Source of the DNA: Clostridium luticellarii
Lineage (GTDB): Bacteria > Bacillota > Clostridia > Clostridiales > Clostridiaceae
Length of the DNA stretch: 43,362 bases
Assembly: GCF_002995845.1 (NCBI RefSeq)
Contig: NZ_PVXP01000025.1
Span: 1-43,362 of the forward strand
Reading direction: 5' to 3'
A program made the translations under genes and the position numbers. Under the pieces are notes generated by a model that was not told the origin of the DNA, made no database searches, and saw nothing but the letters and a program-made list of their open reading frames with translations. Of this stretch, positions 7,761-16,686 are shown in pieces (position 1 is the stretch's first letter; each line of letters begins with the position of its first letter).

Positions 7761-8981
7761 ATGACAAAAAAGATTAAAAAAATACAAATTTCCAGACACA
7801 TTATACAGCTGATTTTGTTTTTTCTGCTGCCTGGTATGTACATACTGACCTTTAGTGAACTAAAATCAATTTTACAGATGATTGTCAGCGGCAATTTCAA
7901 TTTTATTCAGGCTTTTCCGGGATTGATGGAATTTATAATAACAACTGTCTCCACCATTTTAATGGGCAGATTTTTCTGTGGATGGCTCTGTGCCTTTGGT
8001 ACTTTCAATGACTGGATTCACATAATATCAAAAAAGGTCTTTAAAATTAATTTTAAAGTAAGTGAACAGCTTGATTCTATATTGAAATATATAAAATATA
8101 TAATTTTATTTATCATCCTGATCCTCCTATTTAAAGGTGGAAACACTATTTTAGATGGTTCAAGTCCCTGGGATGCCTTTGCACAGATAAGTGATCTGTC
8201 CACTGTACTGTCGTCTTTAACCGTTGGATTTATACTTTTGGTTTTAATAACTCTGGGAAATATTTTTATTGAAAGATTTTTCTGCAGATATCTGTGTCCT
8301 CTGGGTGCCGTATTTTCCCTGGTATCCAGAATGGGTATATTTAAAATAAACAAACCCGGTGACAAATGCGGCAGATGCAGACTATGCACAGATAATTGTT
8401 CAATGGGCTTAAAGCTCTACAGCATGAACAGTGTCAAGGGGGGCGAATGCATAAATTGTCTAAAATGTATAGAAACATGCCCCAGGAGAAATCCCCGTGC
8501 AAGCATACTGGGTGAAGATGTGAATCCAGCAATGGCAGGTTCTTTTGCCATTTTCATCTTCACAGGTATATATGGTTTAACCAATTTAGGAAGTTCAATT
8601 TTAACACAAAAAGGCCTAGCTTCCCCAAATAATGTAGTCTCCACCAGTAAAAGCAAAACGTCAAACAGCAATAGTCAAACTGCCGTAAATTCAAATGCTT
8701 CACAAAAAGCTAAATACAAAGACGGTACCTATATTGGAACCGGCACAGGATTTCATGATGGTACAACAAAAGTCTCCGTAACTGTAAACGGCGGCAAAAT
8801 CACTGATATAAAAACAATATCAACAGGTGATACTCCAAGATTCTATCAATACGTTGAAGACACCATACCTGATGAAATAATTTCAGCCCAGTCAAGTTCA
8901 GTTGACACCGTATCCGGAGCTACCTACAGCAGCAGAGGACTCATCGAGGCAGTTCAAAATGCATTAGATAAAGCTGTTTAA
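7761..8981 (+). CDS. Membrane 4Fe-4S protein with covalent-FMN domain (NapH/NosR/PceC-like)
   Basis: A 406-residue membrane electron carrier. It has about five hydrophobic helices, two NapH/NosR-type cysteine motifs at helix ends (FCGWLCAFG, FCRYLCPLG) and two 4Fe-4S ferredoxin motifs (CGRCRLCTDNC, CINCLKCIETC). A Ser/Asn/Thr-rich linker leads to a C-terminal FMN-binding domain of about 90 residues. That domain ends in DTVSGATYSSRG, matching the D-x-x-[ST]-G-A-[ST] flavinylation site, so the Thr of GAT should carry FMN. The electron path is inferred to run from cytosolic donors through the Fe-S clusters to extracytosolic flavin. The ATG at 7761 is preceded by AAAGGATC; an in-frame ATG at 7737 has no ribosome site. 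Confidence 0.9.
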   Translation: MTKKIKKIQISRHIIQLILFFLLPGMYILTFSELKSILQMIVSGNFNFIQAFPGLMEFIITTVSTILMGRFFCGWLCAFGTFNDWIHIISKKVFKINFKVSEQLDSILKYIKYIILFIILILLFKGGNTILDGSSPWDAFAQISDLSTVLSSLTVGFILLVLITLGNIFIERFFCRYLCPLGAVFSLVSRMGIFKINKPGDKCGRCRLCTDNCSMGLKLYSMNSVKGGECINCLKCIETCPRRNPRASILGEDVNPAMAGSFAIFIFTGIYGLTNLGSSILTQKGLASPNNVVSTSKSKTSNSNSQTAVNSNASQKAKYKDGTYIGTGTGFHDGTTKVSVTVNGGKITDIKTISTGDTPRFYQYVEDTIPDEIISAQSSSVDTVSGATYSSRGLIEAVQNALDKAV

Positions 8982-8997
8982 TATTCTATAGAAGAGT

Positions 8998-9040
8998 AAA
9001 CCTGAGTCTGCCGAGGCAGGCTCAGGTTTATATCCTTTTT
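8998..9040 (+). terminator. Rho-independent terminator of the apbE operon
   Basis: AAACCTGAGTCTGCC (8998-9012) pairs with GGCAGGCTCAGGTTT (9015-9029) with one internal mismatch; CCTTTTT follows. Confidence 0.88.
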
Positions 9041-9082
9041 GGCCAATTTATGATTTTTTATAAAATCCACATACAGCTTCGA

Positions 9083-10750
9083 TTAAATGCTCTCCAGAGC
9101 TGTGAGCGCCGCGCCTACAGCTCCTACTATCTGCGGCTCCTGCGGTATGAATATTTTGTCTCCAAGCTTTTTTTCCAGACATTTCACCACACCTATATTT
9201 TTGGCAACTCCACCTGTCATCATATAGGCTTCTTTTTTGCCGACCCTGTTCACAAGTGAAAGTGTTTTTGAAGCAACTGACTTGTGCAGCCCATGGATTA
9301 TATCAGATATATCCTTATTCTGTGCAACAAGTGATACTACTTCCGATTCTGCAAACACAGTACACATACTAGTTATATCTATATCTTCCCTCCAATCCAG
9401 GGATCGCTTTCCCATTTCGCTCAATGGCACTTCAAGAGTATGGCTCATCATCTCAAGAAACCTCCCGGTACCCGCCGCACATTTATCGTTCATGGCAAAG
9501 TCCACTACTTTTCCGCTGTCATCCAACCTTATGGCCTTGCTGTCCTGACCTCCTATGTCAATTATAGTTCTTACTTTATTGTTTAAAAAATAAGCTGCTT
9601 TTCCATGACATGTGATCTCGGTTATTTCTCCATCCGCAAAAGGAATGCTTACACGTCCATATCCTGTAGAAATTATTCTGGAAAGTCTGCTAGAGTCCAT
9701 ATTCAATTTTTTCAGTGCCTCTTTCATGGCCTTTTCCGCCCCATTTTGACTTTTGGCACCGGTTCTCACCACCGAATAAGAAAGTATTTTTCGTTTTGCA
9801 TTCATTATAACTACATTTGTAGATGTAGAACCGCTGTCTATACCTGCAACTAAAATATCATCTTTTATACTGACGCTGTCATCTTTTTTGTATTTTTCAT
9901 TTTTTGACTTGATTGTCTCAACAAAAGCCTCTATTCTTGTTCTCATCTGTCCACTACCTTCTTCTGTATAATCGGTTTCTATCTTCAACATAGGTATTGA
10001 AATCAAATCCTTCAGTGCGGCATATTCAAAAGAATAGGCATCACAAAATTTCGTGGTATGGTATATCAGGCCGTCCATCTTGTCTATATTTTCATTTAAA
10101 ATCCTAATTCTGTCTTTATTGTCAACCATTCTCATACATGGAAATGCATTTAACAAAAAAGAAGAATAACTCAAAATGAAATCCTCATTTTTCGAAAGTA
10201 CAGTTGATTTTGTAAAATTTCCTGTGCAGGTAAAATCAAAATTTATAGAAGCACCTGCAGTTTCAATCTGTTTTATGGTAGAATCTTTCACCCTTGATCC
10301 CATAAGAGCAATATTTATGCCGGACAATTTACATGATTTTTTATCAGTTTTTGCATTGACCATATTTATAAATTTATCATCATCAAATTTTCTTCCTGTG
10401 AATTTCTCCATTGAACTTATAAATTTTATAAGTTCACTTTTCATAATCAGTGCAGATGCCCTGTTTCTCTTTCTTGGAACATTTATCAGATGTACAAAAT
10501 CAAAATCAGGACTGCTTTTTAAAACGTCATACAGCCTCTTGATACTGTCACAACAATTTACAAGAACCAGATTGCAAATACCGGAATTAATGCATTCTTC
10601 AAGTACAGCCTTAGCATATGTACATACGTTTGGATGCATCAGGGCTTCGGCTTTGTCAAAACCTGAAACATGAGGATTTATCCTCACCGCATTCTCATTG
10701 AAAGCTTCTATAATATGAATTGGAGTGTATTTACAAACATAGCCTATCAT
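9083..10750 (-). CDS. 2-hydroxyacyl-CoA dehydratase-like domain fused to BadF/HgdC-type activator ATPase
   Basis: A 555-residue two-domain protein. Residues 1 to about 285 resemble the D-component (HgdB-like) fold and contain scattered cysteines (NCCDSIKR, FPCMRM). Residues about 300-555 are an ASKHA ATPase of the BadF/BadG/BcrA/HgdC group: phosphate motif AGIDSGSTSTNVV, DIGGQDSKAI, the 4Fe-4S-ligand-type NDKCAAGTGRFLE and CTVFAESEVVS, and GGVAKNIGVV. Such activators use ATP to inject low-potential electrons into a partner Fe-S protein. Its ATG overlaps the stop of the upstream partner by 4 bases. No CoA-transferase or acyl-CoA genes are nearby, so a reductase like the double-cubane cluster protein is likelier than amino-acid fermentation. 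Confidence 0.85.
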   Translation of the reverse strand: MIGYVCKYTPIHIIEAFNENAVRINPHVSGFDKAEALMHPNVCTYAKAVLEECINSGICNLVLVNCCDSIKRLYDVLKSSPDFDFVHLINVPRKRNRASALIMKSELIKFISSMEKFTGRKFDDDKFINMVNAKTDKKSCKLSGINIALMGSRVKDSTIKQIETAGASINFDFTCTGNFTKSTVLSKNEDFILSYSSFLLNAFPCMRMVDNKDRIRILNENIDKMDGLIYHTTKFCDAYSFEYAALKDLISIPMLKIETDYTEEGSGQMRTRIEAFVETIKSKNEKYKKDDSVSIKDDILVAGIDSGSTSTNVVIMNAKRKILSYSVVRTGAKSQNGAEKAMKEALKKLNMDSSRLSRIISTGYGRVSIPFADGEITEITCHGKAAYFLNNKVRTIIDIGGQDSKAIRLDDSGKVVDFAMNDKCAAGTGRFLEMMSHTLEVPLSEMGKRSLDWREDIDITSMCTVFAESEVVSLVAQNKDISDIIHGLHKSVASKTLSLVNRVGKKEAYMMTGGVAKNIGVVKCLEKKLGDKIFIPQEPQIVGAVGAALTALESI

Positions 10751-12021
10751 TTTGCCACCTTCTGTCTGCTGTTCAATATTTCCATGAAGGCTTCCACCCT
10801 CGTCTTTATCTGGCCTTCATGGGCATTTCTTCTGTCCACACCATCACCATCTATGGACAGATAAGGTATGTTCTTCTGTTTGAGTGCCTCTTTCAAAAGC
10901 ATCGTTCCTCCGCTGCACTCTTTGCAGCCAAAAGAACACAGATTTATAACTCCACTGGCATTGAAATTATGAACCATTTTGATTATATTTTGTATTTTTA
11001 TCTGAAAAGGCCCGTTGAGTTTGTTTTGAAGAAATTTCTTGGCTACAGCTTCATAAGGATGATTATAATCCATTTCATCCAGATTATCCAGATTATAATC
11101 ACAGGCAAGGAGCTGACAATCGGGATTAAGATTAAAATAATTCTTCAAGGTATCACTGTAAAAAGGCATGATATGGCTCCATAGAATTCTCTTTCCTGCA
11201 TAATCAGGATATTTTTCTATATCTTCAGCCTGCATTTTATAAAAGTCCAGTATTTCCGGCCTGCCTATTCCCAGATGAGATGCAAATAATCTGTACATTT
11301 CCAGTGTAAGGGTATTGGGAAAGTATTTATGCTCAAGACTTTTATAAAATCTGCGCATATATGCTTTGGTATTGTTCTCAATTCTTATTATTTCCCTGAA
11401 CCTTTCTTCATCAAATCTCCTTTTCATTATATCCTGGATAAATTCCACCATCTCATGAAGCTGGCCCACTACATATGCTTCCGTATCCTCGTTGTATTCG
11501 TAGGGTATGTCTAAATAATAATAGGGTATATTGTATTTTTTTGAAACATACCTTATGGTATTCAGGTTTCCATCACATATCATGGAGGAGGTCACTGCAA
11601 ATTTAGGTCTTGGGACAACATTCGCCTCTACAGCTCCTATAAAGGCCTTATGATAGCTGCAGAGTGTATCGGAAATGCCGGATTTTTCGGCACAGTCTAT
11701 AAATGCATCTTCACACCGGGTACCCGAAAGAAATGAAGAAAACCCTTCAAGCAAGAAAGGCGTTATATCCATGGCATTAAATATTTCAACAGGTGAAAAT
11801 ATGGTGACGAAAGCCGAACCCTCAGGATTTCTAAGGGGCTTTAGTATAAATTCAAGGCAGAGTTTATTCAAGTAGTTAAGAGAATCCGGAAGGTTTTTGT
11901 CCTTGAATTTTGAAACCAGAAACTTTTCGAGAGAAAACCCCATCTTCAGCAGACGGAGAGACCTGGAAGGGTTATCAATATTTTGTTTTATATATTTTCC
12001 ATAAGATCTAATCAAATCCAT
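10747..12021 (-). CDS. 2-hydroxyacyl-CoA dehydratase family protein, double-cubane-cluster-protein-like
   Basis: A 424-residue cytosolic protein of the HgdB/BcrC/BadD fold family. Candidate cluster cysteines are TLCSYHKAF at about residue 122, SSMICDGNL at about residue 148 and CSFGCKECSGG at about residues 369-377. The length and the CSYHKAF segment are like double-cubane cluster proteins, where a homodimer holds an [Fe8S9] cluster that is reduced by an HgdC-like ATPase and acts on small substrates. I chose the ATG at 12021 because AAAGAGG precedes it at 8-base spacing. It is the first gene of a two-gene operon with the fused activator. Real substrate unknown. Confidence 0.83.
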   Translation of the reverse strand: MDLIRSYGKYIKQNIDNPSRSLRLLKMGFSLEKFLVSKFKDKNLPDSLNYLNKLCLEFILKPLRNPEGSAFVTIFSPVEIFNAMDITPFLLEGFSSFLSGTRCEDAFIDCAEKSGISDTLCSYHKAFIGAVEANVVPRPKFAVTSSMICDGNLNTIRYVSKKYNIPYYYLDIPYEYNEDTEAYVVGQLHEMVEFIQDIMKRRFDEERFREIIRIENNTKAYMRRFYKSLEHKYFPNTLTLEMYRLFASHLGIGRPEILDFYKMQAEDIEKYPDYAGKRILWSHIMPFYSDTLKNYFNLNPDCQLLACDYNLDNLDEMDYNHPYEAVAKKFLQNKLNGPFQIKIQNIIKMVHNFNASGVINLCSFGCKECSGGTMLLKEALKQKNIPYLSIDGDGVDRRNAHEGQIKTRVEAFMEILNSRQKVAK

Positions 12022-12142
12022 TTTTAAAACCTCTTTACTTCTCAAGTAATCCTCATATTCAGAAAGTCTTTCATAGTGACTGGGATATACCCCTGCTAAT
12101 ATTTTACTTACACTTAATTATAGAATTATGTTATCATAATAT

Positions 12143-12166
12143 ATTGTAAAATGCAAAATTTACAAT
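12143..12166. promoter_or_regulatory. Dyad in divergent promoter region
   Basis: ATTGTAAA and TTTACAAT (8-bp arms, 8-base spacer) lie between the divergent dehydratase-like operon and the ABC-class ATPase gene. On the minus strand, TTGTAA-N18-TATTAT overlaps the dyad as a possible promoter, so an operator role is plausible. Confidence 0.4.
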
Positions 12167-12198
12167 TATAATTGAAAAATGCAAGAGGAGGATTTATT

Positions 12199-13908
12199 TT
12201 GAAAAATCATCGTGAACTTCAGCAATTATTATTATCAATAGATGGAAGAGGCTATTCTGCCTACAAGGAACTAAGAGGAGAATATAATTTTGGAAAATAT
12301 ATACTTTCTCTGGATCACATCCAGTCGGATCCCTTTGCTCCACCCTCAAAAGCACGCATAATCCTGTCCAGAAAAGAAGCTGACTTCCCAGATGAATTTC
12401 TGGACTCAAAATATAAGAAAATAGCTGTATCCGACTTTTTGACAAGAAGTTTTTCACACAATATCAAGAATTTCAACGGAACTCCAAATATGAAGAAGTT
12501 AAGTACATTTCTATCCATAGACACTTGTGGGCAGGAAATGCTGGAGAGAACATCTGCAGTCATAAAGCAGGATCATATCGAAGCCAGGTTTGAAGTTGAA
12601 CTGCCAGCTTCCGGGAGAAGAATCCGCGGTAAATCCGCTGTTGAAATTTTCTTTGATATACTACCTAAAATTGTAAATTCATCACTGCTTTATAAAAACA
12701 TAGATGGAGCCAAATTAAAAAAACAAATTGATCTCATACTGGATCAAGAATTTATCAGAGAGGAACTAACCAAAAAAGGACTTGTAGCTTTTATCGCCAA
12801 CGGAGCCATTTTACCAAGAGAAAACGGAATATCCGACAGACCGTTAAAAGATGCAGGTGCAGTTCTTTTTAAAAGCCCTGAAAGTCTTGAAATAGAATTA
12901 TCTGTTCCAAATCACGGTACAATAAAAGGAATGGGCATTCCAGAAGGTATAACCTTAATTGTAGGGGGTGGATATCATGGAAAATCCACACTGCTTAAAT
13001 CCCTTGAGCTTGGAATATACAACCATATTCCAGGGGACGGCCGGGAATATGCAATAACCAGAAATGATGCTGTTAAAATACGTGCTGAAGACGGCCGAAG
13101 AGTGGAAAGTGTAAATATCAGTCCTTTTATAAACAATCTGCCAAATAACAAGGACACCCTGAGATTTTCCACGGATAATGCCAGTGGAAGCACTTCCCAG
13201 GCAGCCAATGTGATGGAGGCTCTGGAGTGTGGAAGCAAGCTTTTATTGATAGATGAAGACACTTCCGCCACAAATTTCATGATAAGAGATGGCCGCATGC
13301 AGAAACTCGTTTCAAAAGATAAGGAACCCATAACCCCTTTTATAGACAAAATCCGTCAGCTATACCATCAGTACAAAGTCTCAACTATATTGATTGTAGG
13401 TGGCTCCGGAGATTATTTTGATGTGGCGGACCACATAATTATGATGGATGAATACATTCCGAAAGAGGTTACGGCACAGGCCAAAAATATTGCAGACAGC
13501 TCTGGATATAGAAGAGAAAAATCAGATGAAACCATGTTTGGAGATATCACTCCCCGAATACCTTTAAAATCCAGTTTCGCCCACAGTGGAAGATCATTTA
13601 AGATAAAGGCCAAGGGAAAGCATACAGTACTATATGGAAAATCACCTATAGATCTTTCAGCCTTGGAGCAGCTTGTTGACAGCAGCCAGAGCAACTGCAT
13701 AGCATTAATGCTTGACTTTATTGCAAATAAGGTGATAAATGACAAAATATCAATTTCACAAGCTGCAGATACATTGTTTCTCCAAATAGAAAATTCAGGT
13801 CTGGATTTTCTATCACCTCATGCAGGTCACCCTGGAAATCTGGCACTCCCGAGAAAATACGAACTCTGCGGTGCAATAAACCGTTACAGGGGTCTCAAAG
13901 TAAAATAA
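12199..13908 (+). CDS. ABC-class P-loop ATPase (COG3044)
   Basis: A 569-residue soluble protein of the 'predicted ATPase of the ABC class' family, of unknown function. The Walker A region IVGGGYHGKSTLLKSLE lies near residue 262; a serine-rich NASGSTSQAANVMEAL segment takes the place of the ABC signature; the Walker B-like KLLLIDEDTSATNFMIRD follows near residue 350. A later segment, KVSTILIVGGSGDYFDVADHI, is also typical. There are no membrane helices. The start is TTG at 12199 with AGAGGAGG 7 bases upstream; an earlier in-frame TTG at 12172 would place the ribosome site inside the gene. It ends at a strong terminator and is transcribed alone. Confidence 0.88.
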   Translation: MKNHRELQQLLLSIDGRGYSAYKELRGEYNFGKYILSLDHIQSDPFAPPSKARIILSRKEADFPDEFLDSKYKKIAVSDFLTRSFSHNIKNFNGTPNMKKLSTFLSIDTCGQEMLERTSAVIKQDHIEARFEVELPASGRRIRGKSAVEIFFDILPKIVNSSLLYKNIDGAKLKKQIDLILDQEFIREELTKKGLVAFIANGAILPRENGISDRPLKDAGAVLFKSPESLEIELSVPNHGTIKGMGIPEGITLIVGGGYHGKSTLLKSLELGIYNHIPGDGREYAITRNDAVKIRAEDGRRVESVNISPFINNLPNNKDTLRFSTDNASGSTSQAANVMEALECGSKLLLIDEDTSATNFMIRDGRMQKLVSKDKEPITPFIDKIRQLYHQYKVSTILIVGGSGDYFDVADHIIMMDEYIPKEVTAQAKNIADSSGYRREKSDETMFGDITPRIPLKSSFAHSGRSFKIKAKGKHTVLYGKSPIDLSALEQLVDSSQSNCIALMLDFIANKVINDKISISQAADTLFLQIENSGLDFLSPHAGHPGNLALPRKYELCGAINRYRGLKVK

Positions 13909-13926
13909 TAAGTATACCCCAATATC

Positions 13927-13974
13927 AAACAAGGGAAATTTTCAGTTATCACCGAAAATTTCCCTTGTTTTTTC
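13927..13974 (+). terminator. Rho-independent terminator
   Basis: AAACAAGGGAAATTTTC and GAAAATTTCCCTTGTTT form a 17-bp stem with a 10-base loop, followed by TTTTC. Confidence 0.88.
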
Positions 13975-13985
13975 TGTCCATTTAT

Positions 13986-14046
13986 CAATTGCAAATTGTC
14001 AACTATCAACTTCCTATTGTCCATTGTCAACTGTCAATTGTCAACC
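13986..14046. repeat. Degenerate short tandem repeat, TTGTCAA/CTGTCAA units
   Basis: About 60 bases are built from near-copies of a 9-11-base unit. ATTGTCAACT occurs exactly at 13995-14004 and 14023-14032, with variants (CTATCAACTT, CTATTGTCC, CTGTCAATTGTCAAC) between and after. It sits between the terminator of the ATPase gene and the end of the convergent ABC permease gene. Confidence 0.7.
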
Positions 14047-14051
14047 GGATA

Positions 14052-15221
14052 TCAGGATCTGAACACAACTTCTTCTTTTGAAAACATGACCTTTGCCAAA
14101 AGCACAGTAGCTATTACATATACAACGTGCCATCCTAAAACTACGGAGATATGCATAGGATTGAATATCCCTGCAATAGCCTCTTTCATAACTACCACTG
14201 CATTTACTATAGGTATATTAAAAAACAAAAATCCTATATTCTTGGCATCCATCATAAATGGCACATAGGTCAAAATCATCACCGGCACTATAAATCCACC
14301 CAGATAGGTATTGGCTTCTTTCATGGAGCGGGCAAATATGCTTATGGATATTTCAATGGAGCTAAGTGCTATGAGTACAAATACAGATACTACTCCCATA
14401 ACAACAAAAGCACCTGGTGAAATGGTAACCCCTCCTCCATCTGAAAATATGTAGAGCATGGAACCTATCATAGAAGCCAATGTAACTATCAGCGTAACAA
14501 GAGCTACAGATGAAATTGCCATAAGTTTTCCCCCAAATATAGACATTCTTCCTACAGCTGTTGACAAAAGAGGTTCAAAGGTTCCCCTTTCTTTCTCCCC
14601 TGCCACCAGATCCGCTGCGATTCCTATAGTAGGACTTATCATGAAAATAATAAGCAGGGTTGGCAGCACGCTTAAAATGCCAAAGGCTATAGGATTGTTA
14701 TCCTGTTTGCTTAAAGTTTGCTCCTTTATCTCAAAAGGAGTCAGCAGCTGACTGTCAATTCCCTTTGCCTGCAGTCTCCCGTCAATAACAGATTTGCTGT
14801 ATTTGTCAAAAGTATCTTTTATCATGGAGGATGCCATAGAAGATTTATTTGAATCCTGATCGTATATTATCTTAATATTGGTGCTTCCTTCAGCTGCAAC
14901 TTTTGAATCAAAATCCTCAGGTACATCCACTATAAGGGATATATCTCCTTTTTTAAGCTTTTCATCTACATTTCCACTGTTATCGATAGTTATATTCTTC
15001 ATATTTTTTAATATTTTATGAATCGAAGAGTCTTCCTGTCCCCTATAGGCAATAGCTACGTTTTTCTGAATGGATTCCGTTGTATCCTTCATGGTAAAGT
15101 CTATTATCTTAAACATGGCAGGATACATTATAATGGGAAGAAGTATGGTAAATATAAGAGTTTTTCTGTCCCTGAAAATATCCACAAGTTCCTTTTTCAA
15201 TACTATCCAAAAATTACTCAT
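14052..15221 (-). CDS. ABC-2 type transporter permease (NatB-like)
   Basis: A 389-residue membrane subunit of an ABC-2 exporter. There is one N-terminal helix (about residues 18-40), a large extracytoplasmic domain (to about residue 175), then five or six helices. The segment ADLVAGEKERGTFEPLLSTA near residue 210 is the typical cytoplasmic coupling motif of NatB-type and bacitracin/Na+ exporters. The ATG overlaps the ATPase gene by 8 bases and GGGAGGCGG provides the ribosome site. It is the last gene of the PadR-DUF2812-ATPase-permease operon. The substrate is unknown; Na+, drug or peptide export are all possible. Confidence 0.88.
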   Translation of the reverse strand: MSNFWIVLKKELVDIFRDRKTLIFTILLPIIMYPAMFKIIDFTMKDTTESIQKNVAIAYRGQEDSSIHKILKNMKNITIDNSGNVDEKLKKGDISLIVDVPEDFDSKVAAEGSTNIKIIYDQDSNKSSMASSMIKDTFDKYSKSVIDGRLQAKGIDSQLLTPFEIKEQTLSKQDNNPIAFGILSVLPTLLIIFMISPTIGIAADLVAGEKERGTFEPLLSTAVGRMSIFGGKLMAISSVALVTLIVTLASMIGSMLYIFSDGGGVTISPGAFVVMGVVSVFVLIALSSIEISISIFARSMKEANTYLGGFIVPVMILTYVPFMMDAKNIGFLFFNIPIVNAVVVMKEAIAGIFNPMHISVVLGWHVVYVIATVLLAKVMFSKEEVVFRS

Positions 15222-15945
15222 GCACGCCGCCTCCCACCAATTTCATAAATATTTCTTCCATATCACTGCTGTTGTATTTTGATTTCAAATATTCTACAGT
15301 TCCCTGCTCCACAAGTTTTCCCTTGTGAATTATAACAACTCTGTCACAGAGCTTCTCAACTTCTGCCATGGAATGGGAGGACAATAGAATTATCTTGTTT
15401 TCACTTTTGCATTTGAAAATAAATTCATGTATGACCCTGGCTGCCGAAACATCCAGTCCGGTACTCGGTTCATCAAACAGCATCACCTTTGGCGAATGTA
15501 TTATAGCTCGTGCTATGGATACTTTTTGTTTCATACCTCTCGAAAATTTGCCCGCTTTCCTGTCCATGTACTCCGTCATCTCAAGATCTCCTGCAAGTTC
15601 AGCTATTCTTTTATCTATTCTCTCCTGCGACATCCCATAGAGCCTGCCAAAATATTCTATATTTTCCCTGGCTGACAATCTGTCATATATTCCAACTTCT
15701 CCTCCAAATAAAATTCCTATTTCTCCTCTAACCTTTGAAGGATCTTCAATCACGTCATATCCATTTACCTCTATAGTTCCCCCAGTTGGTTTCAGCATTG
15801 TAGAAATCATTCTTAAAGTTGTGGTTTTTCCTGCACCATTTTCGCCCAGAAGTCCCACTATTTCCCCTTCGTTTACACTGAAGGACAGACTATCCACAGC
15901 TTTAATTTCCTTGAATTTTTTACTTACATTTTTCAGCTCAAGCAT
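15214..15945 (-). CDS. ABC transporter ATP-binding protein (NatA-like)
   Basis: A 243-residue ATPase subunit. Walker A GLLGENGAGKTTTLRM is at about residues 32-47, the signature is KFSRGMKQKVSIARA at about 133-147, Walker B is VMLFDEPSTGLD at about 153-164, and the H-loop LLSSHSM is near residue 188. It powers the adjacent ABC-2 permease. AAAGGAGGG precedes the ATG. The gene lies 18 bases after the DUF2812 gene in the same operon. Confidence 0.93.
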   Translation of the reverse strand: MLELKNVSKKFKEIKAVDSLSFSVNEGEIVGLLGENGAGKTTTLRMISTMLKPTGGTIEVNGYDVIEDPSKVRGEIGILFGGEVGIYDRLSARENIEYFGRLYGMSQERIDKRIAELAGDLEMTEYMDRKAGKFSRGMKQKVSIARAIIHSPKVMLFDEPSTGLDVSAARVIHEFIFKCKSENKIILLSSHSMAEVEKLCDRVVIIHKGKLVEQGTVEYLKSKYNSSDMEEIFMKLVGGGVHE

Positions 15946-15963
15946 TATTTCCCTCCTTTTATT

Positions 15964-16683
15964 TTATTTCATAAAACAAAATGCCATCCACAGCACAACA
16001 GCTGTGAACCAAACCGTATAGAATATTATTTTTCCTACATGAATACCATAAAATATATTGAAAAAAATTATGAATATAAGCAGCAAAGTCATAATTATGG
16101 CAATTACATAAACCGCTTTCCTATTTTTGCTGAAGTTTTTGTTTTTCACCTCACCAACCCTGTTTATTCTCAAATAATAGGATATGCACGGTAGTCCTGA
16201 AAAAACAGTTATAACAAATACAGGTATCAGAAGAATATTGAAAACAATTCCATAAACATAAGGTATATGATCATACCTTGAAAGTAATACTATAATCAGA
16301 AAAATGACACAGCTTATAGAAGATGGAATTGCTGCTTTTCTAGCTGACTTGTATTGCTGCATGTATTTTTCAATTTCAGTACAACTGTCCGTATAAATGG
16401 GCTTTGTCCCTAAAGGTGCGCTGAAAATGTGAATTGAGTTCCCCGAAGAACAGACATGTGACCATCCAGCTTCCTTAAAATATGAAAAATATTCTTTGTC
16501 CGGATCCCTTCTATAGTCGAGAGAATACTGCAGGTCTTTAGGCTCACCTTTTCTCAGCTTGTAGCCAAAAAAATCAAGTTTATACAGTATCCATCCCTTT
16601 TTAGCATAGGATGACAGCATTTCCATTTCCTCATCCTCCGCAAATGCCAGTCCATTGCTTATAACATATTTTTTATCAAACAC
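15964..16683 (-). CDS. DUF2812 domain membrane protein
   Basis: A 239-residue protein. Residues 1 to about 110 form a soluble DUF2812-type domain (SSYAKKGWILYKLDFFGYKLRKGEP, then a YSLDYRRDPD segment), and four hydrophobic helices follow from about residue 120. DUF2812 proteins are commonly encoded directly after PadR regulators; their role is not known. The GTG start is used just 3 bases after the PadR stop, with GGGGGATG in the end of padR as ribosome site, so translation is coupled. I infer a sensor or accessory role for the exporter encoded downstream. Confidence 0.8.
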   Translation of the reverse strand: MFDKKYVISNGLAFAEDEEMEMLSSYAKKGWILYKLDFFGYKLRKGEPKDLQYSLDYRRDPDKEYFSYFKEAGWSHVCSSGNSIHIFSAPLGTKPIYTDSCTEIEKYMQQYKSARKAAIPSSISCVIFLIIVLLSRYDHIPYVYGIVFNILLIPVFVITVFSGLPCISYYLRINRVGEVKNKNFSKNRKAVYVIAIIMTLLLIFIIFFNIFYGIHVGKIIFYTVWFTAVVLWMAFCFMK

Positions 16684-16686
16684 AGT

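Noticed and set aside
9050-10864. Several open frames on the plus strand opposite the dehydratase-like operon
   Set aside because: They are antisense to well-supported genes, have no family features and lack ribosome sites.
9083-12021. A functional amino-acid fermentation 2-hydroxyacyl-CoA dehydratase operon
   Set aside because: No CoA-transferase, 2-hydroxyacid dehydrogenase or acyl-CoA dehydrogenase genes adjoin, and the subunit arrangement differs from HgdCAB.
13986-14046. CRISPR array
   Set aside because: Units are about 10 bases, degenerate and without spacers; no cas genes are present.
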